A DNA stretch of 64,000 bases from positions 11,308,814 to 11,372,813 of the forward strand of contig OY821740.1 in the NCBI GenBank assembly GCA_963682055.1, given 5' to 3'. The notes beneath the pieces are model-generated. The model saw only the letters and a program-made list of their open reading frames with translations. It did no database searches and had not been told where the DNA came from. Positions 36,190-46,104 of the stretch are shown in pieces; the stretch's first letter is position 1, and each line of letters starts with the position of its first letter. This DNA comes from Primula veris. Taxonomy: Eukaryota; Streptophyta; Magnoliopsida; Ericales; Primulaceae. The position numbers and the translations under genes are program-made.

Positions 36190-37460
36190 AGCATTATCTA
36201 AAAACAAAAAGAACAAGTCCTCCAACGAACCAGAGGCAACATGGTTTAAGCTCCGAACAAGTCCTTCAATGAACCGAAGGCATGTCTAAGAAAAAAAGAA
36301 AAACAAGAACAAGTCCTCCAACGAACCGGAGGCAATAGGGTTTAAGTCCCAAACAAGTCCTTCAATGAACCGAAGGCATGTCTAAGGAAAGTAAAAAGAG
36401 AAAGAACAAGTCCTCCAACGAACCGGAGGTAACAAGATTTAAGTCCCGAACAAGTCTTTCAACGAACCGAAGGCATGTCTAAGGAAAGGAAAAATAGAAA
36501 GAACAAGTCCTCCAACGAACCGGAGGCAACAGGGTTTAAGTCCCAAACAAGTCCTTCAACGAACCGAAGGCATGCTTAAGAAAAGGAAAAATAAAAAGAA
36601 CAAGTCCTCCAACGAACCAGAGGCAACAGGGTTTAAGTCCCGAACAAGTCTTTCAACAAATCGAAGGCATGTCTAAGAAAAGGAAAAAGAAAAAGAAAAA
36701 GAACAAGTCCTCCAACGAACCGGAGGCAACATGGTTTAAGTCCCGAACAAGTCCTTCGACGAACCGAAGGCATGTCTAAGAAAAAAAAAAGAACAAGAAC
36801 AAGTCCTCCAACGAACCGGAGGCAACAGGGTTTAAGTCCCAAACAAGTCCTTCAACGAACCGAAGACATGTCTAAGGAAAGGAAAAAGAGAAAGAACAAG
36901 TCCTCCAACGAACCGGAGGCAACAGGATTTAAGTCCCGAACAAGTCCTTCAACGAACCGAAGGCATGTCTAAGAAAAGGAAAAAGAAAAAGAACAAGTCC
37001 TCCAACGAACCGGAGGCAACAGGGTTTAAGTCCCGAACAAGTCCTTCAACGAACCGAAGGAATGTCTAAGAAAAGGAAAAAGAAAAAGAACAAGTCTTCC
37101 AACGAACCGGAGCCAACAGGGTTTAAGTCCCAAACAAGTTCAACGAACCGAAGGCATGTCTAAGGAAAAGAAAAAGAGAAAGAAATAAGTCTTCTAACGA
37201 ATCGGAGGCAACAAGGTTTAAGTCCCGAACAAGTCCTTCAATGAGCCGAAGGCATGTCTAAGAAAAAAAAAGAACAAGAACAAGTCCTCCAACAAACCGG
37301 AGGCAACATGGTTTAAGTCCCGAACAAGTCCTTCAATGAACCTAAGGCATGTCTAAGGAAAGGAAAAAGAGAAAGAACAAGTCCTCCAACGAACCGGAGG
37401 CAACAGGGTTTAAATCCCGAACAAGTCAAGAAACAAGTCCTCCAATGAATCGGAGGCACA
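36190..37460. repeat. Tandem hairpin array downstream of pol (element 1)
   Basis: About 13-14 copies of a roughly 97-bp unit. Each carries two related hairpins, CCTCC-aacgaacc-GGAGG and CCTTC-aacgaacc-GAAGG, joined by caacagggtttaagtcccgaacaagt and by ggcatgtctaag plus an A/G-rich spacer of variable length. The stems differ by a matched pair of changes, so pairing is kept. Tat-type elements are known to grow tandem repeats in this region. Not coding; the lysine-rich ORFs here are by-products. Confidence 0.9.
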
Positions 37461-37704
37461 TACACAGGTGTGCCAATCCTTACAATTCGAAGGGTAAAAC
37501 AAGAATATTAAGTGATTCGAGCCCGCAGTACAGAGGCAACAACTTTCCAAACGAAGAAAACAACGACGGCGAAAAACAAACGATAAATAAAATGCCAATA
37601 CGAAAATAAGAAGGTACAATCCACATAAGTATAAATAAAGCAAATGATACTAGCCCGGGTTACGGAGGCAACAATACTCGAAAAATAAATGAGAACACAA
37701 TAGC

Positions 37705-39090
37705 TTAAGAAGAAGAACTACTATATGAGGAGCACGACAGAGCATCACCCAGCACAACCTCTTCGTCATACGTCGTTGTGTCCTCATCAGTATCCTCACC
37801 CTCAAAACGGTCATGAGGAAGAAGGGAGTCGAAGTTGGTCGTATTAATCCTGACACGTCTCACCACTTCAAGTCGAGCTATGAACTCTACTCCCTTCGCG
37901 TGATCATAAGCATCAGAAGCATCCCGACGACGAGTGTCGTCCACAGGTAATAGACAAACTCGGCCCAAGGTCGCCGAAGCATCATGCCGAACACGAGAAG
38001 CATGGAAATATGTCATCAAAACATTGGCCCAGGTTACCAGCGACTTTAATTTACTAAGGCACCTATCCTTCAAATGCCAATAAGTGTCTAAACGATGCTC
38101 CTGAACCACAAAAACATGCTCGGCGCGTCGCACATAAGCACGGAAAGACACTGATAGGGCTCTTAATTTTTCCTTAAGCCGAGCACACTTAGCATGAAGT
38201 TTCTCGTTCTTCCCTATCAAGTCGACATAAAGCCAACTGGCACGCGTTTCATTCGCCACACCAGACGAGGCCCCATCCTGGGCAGCACCAGTAGGTCTCT
38301 GCCCCGGATTAACAAGGGCAGGAGAACCAGTCTGATGCAACAAAGTAGCAGGTGCCTAAAAAAAAGGAAGGGGGTGGGAAGAAATGAACACATCAATAAG
38401 CCATAAAACTAACAAAGTGATACAAGATAAAGAAAAATATATTTGTACAAATTGCATAGGGAAAGTCTAAGTACAAATTAATCCTAAACTAAGTCAGTCA
38501 GACAAACCCTCGACAGAAGCCGAGGTTTCTACAGTGTCAGCAAAATGAATGTCCCGCAGCGAGGTTATCTGAGTGCCCAAACGACTCTTCACCGAAGAAT
38601 CCAAGCGGTTCAAGGAAGCCGTGGTCTCAGTTACCCTAGCCATAGCCTCTACCATACGCTCCGCTCGGGTAATGCCACGGGTGCCCTTCACATATTCATA
38701 CACCTCCAGCGCATGAGCACGGGCCCAATAAGCTTTGACGAACGATAATAACAAGTCAGCGTCTTCAAATACAGCCCCTAACACCAAGTGCAAGCTTGTC
38801 ACCCGACCCTGGGCATCATCCCCTGACCGACGAAGTGCACCTAGAAGCTCTTTGGCCTTTCCCTTGTTTACAGTATAACGGGCCGTCTTCTTACTGAATT
38901 TCTAACCCAAATCGCGTAACCGAGTCGATAAGTTCGAGATATGAATATTTCGATCCTCGATTTCACGACGAGCAGAATACAATTTGGCAGTACAAGGCAA
39001 ACTAGGACCTTTGGGACTACCTACAAGCCTTTCACCTAAACTACCAGTCGGTCGGGACCAGACCACCATAGCAAGAGGGTTAACCGGTAC
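37705..39090 (-). pseudogene. Antisense coiled-coil gene relic (element 1, unit nearest pol)
   Basis: Minus-strand exon-like piece 38494-39090 follows a possible acceptor (GTGTCAG) and encodes MVVWSRPTGSLGERL ... REIEDRNIHISNLSTRL. It has one in-frame TAG at about 38901, then KTARYTVNKGKAKELL ... and LVLGAVFEDADLLL. A second piece, 37705-38361, follows a TTTTTTTTAG acceptor and encodes GKNEKLHAKCARLKEKL..., ending in an acidic/serine-rich tail (EDTDEDTTTYDEE ... SSSYSSSSS). Both parts are rich in helix-forming heptads. Whether they form one transcript is inferred. No known enzymatic motif. Confidence 0.55.
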
Positions 39091-39313
39091 CTGACACGAT
39101 TGTTATGACCTTCAAAAATACAAAGACAAGCAATAAGCAACGAGCAACGAACAAGAAAATGAAACAGAAAAACCAAACAGGATGAAAACGGAGCAAAAAT
39201 ATTATAAACTTCCCCAGAACGTGAATATTGTAACAGATACAAAAAAGGCCCACAAGCTGGGTACCAAAACAAGAACGTACACTAGCTACACAACATTTAC
39301 TAAATGAACATGT

Positions 39314-41734
39314 TCAGTGGTCAACCTGAGCGGAAGGGGGCCGAGGGGTCGAAGAACAAGGAGTGGCAGAACCGGAATGAGGACGAGGCGTGGTAGAGAA
39401 CGATTTCCCAGGCAGCAACGAAAGTTCGTCATCCTGGATATTCGCCCAATCCTGAGGGAGAGGAGGCGAAGCACGAGGGGCGGGATAACCAAAAGCCGTC
39501 CACGTCGGGTGTGAATGAGGTACCCTAGCTAAGTTCAAAGCCCGAACATGGAAGCTAAATACATGAAAATTAGCTATCCGCATGAACTTGCCCCGCTCCT
39601 CTGCCCGGGCCGCCTCCACAGAAGACAATTTGGCTTCGACCGCGGTCTTCTTGGCCTCTACCTTAGCAGTTTCCTCGGCCATAAGCACCTTCTCGGCCGC
39701 TAGCTTACCTTTTTCCTCATCCATAAGCTCCTTCTCGGCCACAACTGTGCCATGTTGTTCAACCAAAAGCTTGTTCTCATCCACTAGGTGGGCCTTTTCC
39801 TCTTCCCAAAGCCGTTTCTCGGCTTCTCACGCCGTGCACCGTTTCTTCAGATCCATGACCATGAGGAAAGTCTACAAGAAAACCTATTAAGATACCAACA
39901 TAAACGAATCAAAAATCAAAAAACCAAAGATAATAAAGCATACATGGAGAGCTTCAGCACTGGCCTCATTAACGGCCGCCACCTCCGGCCGAGCAGCCAT
40001 CCCGTCCATGTCCTTGTAGACAAGGGGCAAAACAGCAGTAAACCCCATCCTCGAGGATTCGGGTTGCTGAAGCAAATGGCCGCCACACCGGGCGATATAA
40101 CAGGTCATGGCCTCCTCATACACTGCCACCTCATCAGCTACCACCTCATCAGTCGCCACCTCATCCGCAACTTCCACCTCCTTAGCCCGATCAGTCTCAA
40201 GGGCCCCGTGGTCACCCACTTTCTCAGCCCGATTTGTCTCAGGGGCCATGTGTTTAACCACCTCCCCCTCAACCCGAGGTGGCTAGATGTCCGGGAGATT
40301 CATAGTCTCCTCGTCCATATCCTCATAGTTCATGTGCACAAAAAACTCATCGAACGACCCCTGAAACACAACAATGCCCATAGAACGGGCAAGGGCAAGA
40401 GTAACCAACAAAGAAGTCACAGACTGAAAGAAAAAAAAGAATAGATAAAGACAGGGAAAACAAAGTCAAAAGTATAAAAACCAATACAGATACCTCGGTC
40501 TGAGACGTCACGACCTCGGTAGGGGTGGGCAAAGTTGGACACTCCCTTATGGGAGAAGGCATCACCACATCAGTGCCCACCTCAGGCGCCCCCTCGCTCC
40601 TCGAGGTCTCAGACACCCTCACCCTCTTGGGAGGCTCATCCCGGGTCTCAGATGATCGTCACCGACTAGAATGAGCAGGCCTCCTCCCTCTTAGAGCTAA
40701 AACACGGGGCTAAATAACAGCAAGAAAATCTTCCTCAGTGTCATCGGGGATTACAGGCGCAATGGTGCATCTGTTCCCCGGATCAGCCACATACCCAAGC
40801 AACTTGGGAGCAGCACGGCTATCTGCCCGCTTGGTCGGACCAGGGCCCCACCACTTCCAGAGAGCCAGAAGAACCTCGACACTGGGAACGCCGAGAGAAG
40901 GCATGGGGAGAGCAGAAGCAGCGGGACCAGGAATACGTCGACCGGGAGGAAACCAATTCCCGGATATGATCACGATACTGAGGTTGTGCTCCTTGTTCGT
41001 ATCCGGGATATCAAGAACCAGTCGAGCAAAGGAACGCACCGATTTGAAATAAGAGCTCCGGCTATCAAAATGGAAGCCATATATACCAAGCACGTCCTTA
41101 AGCTCCACTCGTACATTGGCTAACTCAGACAGCCTCTTGATACCATTCAGTATACGGTAGCTATTCATCACAAGCTGACATGGCACAATTTTGAAGGCCT
41201 CAAAGAAAGAGGCCATCCAATCAGAGAGAGGGAGCGTTAGACCCCCGGTCAAAAGAGCCGAGGACCGAATAGCGACCTCACCTTCAGCTACCGACCCTAA
41301 TGCCTCCGCCTCAGAGATGGGAAGGCGCACGTGTACATCGGCGGGTATCCCTACCCGACGTTTAAAATCATCTTCGGTAAACTGGCCAAGTTGGGCCAAA
41401 CATTGAGCCAAATAATCCTGATAAAACAGCAAAAACACAATGCCATCAATACAAAAGCCAAAGCAAGGAGTACTAACCAGAATAACCAAAAGAAAAATCC
41501 AACAAAACAAACAAATTTTCCAATCAACACACAGCCTAAGCCTACACAGAGACCCAACAAAAGAAAAATCCAACAAAATGAAGAAAACCCACCAACAATA
41601 AACCAATACAAGAATCTACAGGGGAACAAAGACAAAAATCAATAGAAGACACGCTAACGAAGACAAACAAATTAAGGGGATAAGCAAAGGCGTAAACAGA
41701 GAATCACAAAAGTCAAGGAAACACTTACACTCAT
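39314..41734 (-). pseudogene. Antisense spliced gene, 'putative gypsy-type transposon' family (Transposase_28-like)
   Basis: Minus-strand exon chain with GT-AG edges and phase-0 joins: 41729-41734 (ATGAGT, then GTAAGT), 40494-41417, 39944-40360, 39314-39871. The second exon carries TLPLSDWMASFFEAFKIVPC ... NSYRILNGI ... GIYGFHFDSRSSYF, which fits the layout of the Pfam family called putative gypsy-type transposon (PF04195) as I remember it. The last exon is a charged coiled coil (EKELMDEEKGKLAAEKVLM...) with a proline-rich tail. In-frame stops at 40710, about 40664, about 40285 and about 39827 break it. Function unknown for the whole family. The intron pattern shows the gene is meant to be transcribed against the retrotransposon's own direction. 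Confidence 0.7.
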
Positions 41735-42527
41735 TATGATGGTAGGAAAGGGAGAGCAGCAGTGAAAATATTAGCAAGAGAGATAAACCCTAGAGAGAGT
41801 ATCAGCAAAAAAATTTAGAGAGAAGGACAAACCCTAGAGAGAGAAAATGAGGGATAAAAGTTGAGGAAATTATGAGGTAAGAACAAAAAGAATTACTCAG
41901 AGAAGATAAAGGAATGGAACCGCATAAAAAGGATTAAAATAATAACCGTTCTTTCGTGTGACAGAGGTTTCCCTCTTTTCAGTCATAGAAAAGTCAACAA
42001 CTGCCGTTTTTTTAAAAAATCAACGCTCCAGATCATGCCACGTAAAAAGGTATATCCCACTACCCCATGAAGTTCACATCATAGAACCGATATAAACGGC
42101 TCGTGGATCCCACCACGAAAAGAGTTCAACATACGCCAACAACAATAATTCAAGAACGTCGAGCAATGATACATAAAGGATGGGGGACACTAAACAAGTT
42201 AGAAGCAGACCGTTCCTAGGTCGACCACACATCAGTCTAGACGTTTCAGCAATGGTCTCCAGGAGGATAACCCCGGTATCCCATACCGAGGTACAAACCA
42301 AGAACATGTTCGGTGAGGAGGCCGAGCATACACAGAGTACCCGGCTTCAATATATTCATGCGTCGAAGAGGCAATAAAACATTGAGAAAAAGAAGCAATA
42401 AATAAATCAAGAAGTGGATAATAAATTACTGTTATTCATCCTAAAAGGGGAAAACAACAAAATACAACTGATTAAAGCCAAACAAAAACAAGTACAAAAA
42501 GAAATTTTATTACAAGAAGTACCCCTT

Positions 42528-42890
42528 CTACTTTTGAATCCTAGAACTACCACCCACATCAGCATCCTTCTTCACCAAGAGCTCCTCAAGGTGCTCCTTT
42601 TCCCTTACCAAGCGAGAGATACCAACCTCTGCTTGTTGCAAAGCATAAGCCTGAGATTTGCACTTCTCCTCGGCTTCATGACGAGCAACCATTTCTTCAT
42701 TCCAATACTGTTTGAACCTCTTGCATTCAGTCTCAGAACACTTGAGATCCACCTTCAGCCACGAGACCTCTATCTCTTTCAACTCAAGCGGAGTCAAATC
42801 CTCAAAATCGGGAGGAGGAGGCAACCTATAAGTAGGCTCATCCTCAAGAAGGGCTTTCTTATTGGCAGCAGATCTAGTGACAGGGGCCAT
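42528..42890 (-). CDS. Antisense coiled-coil ORF d (120 aa) inside element 1
   Basis: Intact minus-strand ORF starting MAPVTRSAANKKALLEDEP. It is followed by a proline-rich patch (YRLPPPPDFEDLTPL) and a charged helical region (SETECKRFKQYWNEEMVARH ... EKEHLEELLVKKDADVGG) likely to form a coiled coil. The ATG at 42890 is chosen because the longer frame has only a GTG and because the TATA box lies 90 bp upstream (42980-42989). No homologue recognised. It shares layout and promoter motif with the two neighbouring ORFs at 43215 and 44108. Confidence 0.6.
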   Translation of the reverse strand: MAPVTRSAANKKALLEDEPTYRLPPPPDFEDLTPLELKEIEVSWLKVDLKCSETECKRFKQYWNEEMVARHEAEEKCKSQAYALQQAEVGISRLVREKEHLEELLVKKDADVGGSSRIQK

Positions 42891-42979
42891 CTCAGGAAAA
42901 AGCAGTCTAGAAGAAACAAGAGTTATAAAATAAGAGAGAGAAGGAAAGGGTCGATAATAAATTGCAAACACAATAAGGA

Positions 42980-42989
42980 GTATTTATAG
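42980..42989 (-). promoter_or_regulatory. TATA box before antisense ORF d
   Basis: CTATAAATAC on the minus strand, 90 bp upstream of the ATG. The identical 10-mer precedes the next two antisense ORFs. Confidence 0.6.
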
Positions 42990-43214
42990 GGAACTAGAAG
43001 ACACAAAGTATGAGACGTTGCAACAGTCCAAAATACAAAAAGGCACAAAGTATGAGGCGTTGTAACAGTTCAAAATACGAAGCGATGTAACAGTTCAAAT
43101 AAAAAAAAAAAGGAAATTGCAAATTACAAGAGAGAGCCCAATAGTTCAACCACATATACAATAAGAAACAAGATGGGGAAAATACAAAATTAAAAAGAAG
43201 CAAGCCCAATTAAA

Positions 43215-43685
43215 TCAAGGACCAACGGGTGGGAAAGCCGATTTGCCGGACCGAGAAAAAGGCTCCCGAGGATCAACACGATCAGAGCGAGCTAACCGAG
43301 CTCGAAACGAGGAGTTGACGACGGCCAAAGACGCATTCTCCCTAGTAAGGGAAGTGATATGGTCTCTAAGCCGAGCATTTTCAACCGATAACCGGGCGAA
43401 GCCCTGCGGACCATTGTCACAATCCTCCTGGGCTTGTTCCCAAATCTCATCGGCCTCATACCAAGAGTTGGCCAATTGACCCCTCCGCAACAACAATTGG
43501 TCGAGCTGCAGACTCAGGGCCGAAATTTCAGTACATTTGATAGTCTTCTCGGGATAGGAGTTGAACAGACTCAAGGCCAAGATCCCGTACTCCTTCTCAA
43601 GTTTGGCCATGCTATGGCATACCTGAGACACCTCAGCATCCAAAGCCTTCATCTGAGCATGGTATTTCACCGTGGGCTCAGACAT
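43215..43685 (-). CDS. Antisense coiled-coil ORF c (156 aa) inside element 1
   Basis: Intact minus-strand ORF starting MSEPTVKYHAQMKALDAEV. Leucine-rich heptads run through LSLQLDQLLLRRGQL and LSVENARLRDHITSLTREN, predicting a long coiled coil, and the tail is basic (FRARLARSDRVDPREPF). Start is the ATG at 43683-43685. Codon usage looks coding: GC-richer than the surrounding spacer. Function unknown. Confidence 0.62.
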   Translation of the reverse strand: MSEPTVKYHAQMKALDAEVSQVCHSMAKLEKEYGILALSLFNSYPEKTIKCTEISALSLQLDQLLLRRGQLANSWYEADEIWEQAQEDCDNGPQGFARLSVENARLRDHITSLTRENASLAVVNSSFRARLARSDRVDPREPFSRSGKSAFPPVGP

Positions 43686-43791
43686 TCTTAAAAGTTATTA
43701 TACAACAGAGAAGAGGAAAAAGAGGATGAGTAAGAAACAGATACAACAAACTTATTCAAGATGATGACGCAATCTAAAGAAAGATTGAGAG

Positions 43792-43801
43792 GTATTTATA
43801 G
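43792..43801 (-). promoter_or_regulatory. TATA box before antisense ORF c
   Basis: CTATAAATAC on the minus strand, 107 bp upstream of the ATG of ORF c. Confidence 0.6.
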
Positions 43802-44107
43802 AGCAAAGAGAGTACGTCATTAACCGACAATACTTGGAAACATGCATCTTTGATTGCCAATGTCTGGGAAAACCCATCTTTGACCAGCTGACACATGCCT
43901 CAGATATCATGTGGGCACAACACAGTAAGAGAGAAAAAGAAAACGAGATATTCGATGATCTGACATTCCAAAAAACAACAAACCACAAATGCAAAAAAAA
44001 GAAAAACAATAGAAGAGGCAAATATATGTTTCATTAATAAAGATGGGTTGCACGGGAAATCATTACATAAGAGGACAAAACATGAAAAGAAGAAATATAA
44101 AAACAAA

Positions 44108-44410
44108 TTAAGGCGGCTCAGGCGAATTTGATCGGTATCGGTGAGAAGGGTCGGCCGATATTACAGTATCTTGAAGCGAAGGACTTCCCCTCAAGACGTT
44201 GTTCTCATCGACTAAAGTTTGGCGAGCACGCCTACAATAGTCCAACTCGTCCCTCAACCAAGTCAACTCCCTCACCATCTCGGTATGGTGATAACGCATC
44301 ACCTTCAACTCTTCTTCAGCATCACGCAACATCCTCTGTGCGTTAGCATAAGAAGCCTCAAAAGCTTCCACTTGTAAGACCAGGGTGGATTTGGTAAAAG
44401 GGGCAGACAT
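44108..44410 (-). CDS. Antisense coiled-coil ORF b (100 aa) inside element 1
   Basis: Intact minus-strand ORF starting MSAPFTKSTLVLQVEAFEAS. The central helix (ANAQRMLRDAEEELKVMRYH ... TWLRDELDYCRRARQTL) is a probable coiled coil, and the tail is DPSHRYRSNSPEPP. The ATG at 44408-44410 is preferred over an upstream TTG in the same frame. Unknown function. Same architecture as ORF c (helix, basic patch, short polar tail). Confidence 0.6.
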   Translation of the reverse strand: MSAPFTKSTLVLQVEAFEASYANAQRMLRDAEEELKVMRYHHTEMVRELTWLRDELDYCRRARQTLVDENNVLRGSPSLQDTVISADPSHRYRSNSPEPP

Positions 44411-44496
44411 GTTGAAATTATTAAAGTTGGCAGAATACAAATATATAGCAAGAAGAAAAATGGGAGAGATAATGAAGAAAACCTTGACTTATGGGG

Positions 44497-44506
44497 GTAT
44501 TTATAG
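44497..44506 (-). promoter_or_regulatory. TATA box before antisense ORF b
   Basis: CTATAAATAC on the minus strand, 87 bp upstream of the ATG of ORF b. Confidence 0.6.
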
Positions 44507-44934
44507 ATGAATTAAGAGAGGCAATAGGGTGGGAAATCGCAACCGTTTGCCAAAGGGTTCCAAGAAACGTGTGCATTGAAGAGACGCATCTGATCAAAGA
44601 GACTCTTGAATTCGTGCAAATATTTGAAAAAGATAGATATGGGGAAGGCATTTAACACACCTGTCGTTATAGGGAAGTGCAACAGTCTTAGAAATATTAA
44701 ATAAGATTTGTGCACAGGGCTCAAGAAAACCCATTGGATAAGATTTGGGCATAGGGCTCAAGGAAGCGCATCATGACATCGCAAACATGTGGTAAAAAGA
44801 AATACAGTAAATATAAAGTGCATAGGGAAAACAAAATGGATAAAAGATAAGAATAAGGAAAGATTTTATTAATTCCAAAAGTCCTATTACAAAGAGGTGA
44901 TACCACCAAACAGTAAAGAAATTACAAAAATAAA

Positions 44935-45276
44935 CTATTTGGCGGAGGAGCTTTCTTCAACGCCATCCGGCCCTTTTTTAGACCAAGCGTGCAACTCCTT
45001 GAAGACGAACTTGTATGCCCTCTTGGACGCCTTATGCTTATCCCGAGAAGCCTCAAGCTTTCTAACCTGATCGAGTGCCCTATCACGATCAACCAAAGCT
45101 ACGTGATGGGCTGCGTCCATATCAGCCAAATTTTCCTCTAAATCAGGCACCCTGACCACTTCCCTTGCCAAGAAGGCAAACCGCCTCTTCATAATACGAG
45201 CCTTTCTAACCTCGTTCTCCAAATAGCCGAGATATTCAGCAGAGTTGTCTCCGCTAGATCCATTAGGAGAAGCCAT
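44935..45276 (-). CDS. Antisense coiled-coil ORF a (113 aa), nearest the 3' LTR
   Basis: Intact minus-strand ORF starting MASPNGSSGDNSAEYLGYLE. A charged helical stretch (LVDRDRALDQVRKLEASRDK) is followed by a basic KASKRAYKFVFKEL region and the end VEESSSAK. The start at 45274-45276 is the first ATG. It lies 270 bp inside the 3' LTR boundary, so its promoter is within the retrotransposon. Function unknown. Confidence 0.6.
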   Translation of the reverse strand: MASPNGSSGDNSAEYLGYLENEVRKARIMKRRFAFLAREVVRVPDLEENLADMDAAHHVALVDRDRALDQVRKLEASRDKHKASKRAYKFVFKELHAWSKKGPDGVEESSSAK

Positions 45277-45329
45277 GACGTCACAAGAGAATTTGTAAGT
45301 AGTTGGTATGAATGGAGGGGGTGTAATCC

Positions 45330-45337
45330 CTTTTATA
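45330..45337 (-). promoter_or_regulatory. TATA-like box before antisense ORF a
   Basis: TATAAAAG on the minus strand, 54 bp upstream of the ATG. Different from the CTATAAATAC shared by ORFs b-d. Confidence 0.45.
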
Positions 45338-45549
45338 ATAGACAGATAGTGGGAAGATCAAGAGTCTTCTCGAAGCAAGATAACATGCTTGAACTTCCCA
45401 ATGGCATTAATGGTCACAAGGAAACAGTTATAAATCGATTACTCTTCTCGATGAAACATTGGGAATAGCAAGACCGAAGTAACATCTTTATGAGACCGAA
45501 CAATGACTCTCTCGCCGTGGAAACCACACCGAAGAAGTCAGGGAGCATC

Positions 45550-46104
45550 TGATAGAACATAAAAATCATACCCGAATATACATATTCGGGTACGAACCGA
45601 CCCATGCATTATTAATGGATATCCAACGCATTTATAATAAGACCCGGGGTATAACAGTATTTTCTCCACTTAAGGCTAAGGGCAATTATCCAGTAAATAT
45701 CTTAGCCCAGTTAATAAAGATCCACAGTGGAAAAGCCCATGAGATGACGCATGAGATGGAAACACTTGTCAACATCCTATGACGCACGAATGATTTTAAA
45801 TAGCCAAGTACCTACACTGGAAAAGGGACCTAAAAAATCACAGAGAAAAAAATATACAAGAAAGATATTTGTCAGAGCTTATCTCACTAGAACGTACACC
45901 GAGAAAGGTTAAAATCAAAGACCAAGCATCAAAGATTAAATTACCAGACCGAGCACAAGTGTAATAAGAAACTGTAATCCGAGCAAGAATAATTACCGAT
46001 CAATAAGGAAGAATAACAACGTGTCCAATATCTACTTTCTTTAATTCATATTATTATTGTTGAGAAGCATAACTACAGACCCGATCAAAGTTATAGTTTT
46101 ATCA
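45550..46104 (+). repeat. 3' LTR of element 1
   Basis: 555 bp, collinear with 29556-30110 with no length change and about 40 substitutions, followed by the duplicated aaaac. The TATA site is mutated (tttaaata). Confidence 0.95.

Larger units (their letters stand above)
29556..46104 (+). mobile_element. Tat-lineage Ty3/gypsy retrotransposon (element 1), 16.5 kb
   Basis: Two 555-bp LTRs (29556-30110, 45550-46104), TGATAG...TTATCA ends and the perfect 5-bp duplication aaaac (29551-29555, 46105-46109). Order: LTR, gag, protease, RT, RNase H plus an extra RNase H, integrase, a hairpin tandem array, then a 7.5-kb block of antisense genes. The extra RNase H (HVDGSATKDGSG...NNEAEYEA...SDSMM) and the extra antisense genes are traits of plant Tat-type elements such as Retand and Grande. 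About 40 differences between the LTRs (counted by eye, about 7-8%) indicate an old insertion. Gag-pol has many stops and a deleted integrase core, so it cannot move on its own. Confidence 0.93.

Noticed and set aside
36190..37460. CRISPR array
   Set aside because: Repeats and spacers are all similar, units are tandem and contain two hairpins, the context is a plant retrotransposon and there are no cas genes.
42414..42989. 191-codon plus-strand ORF opposite antisense ORF d
   Set aside because: The minus-strand ORF has the better start, TATA box and composition matching its neighbours; the plus frame lacks any family feature.
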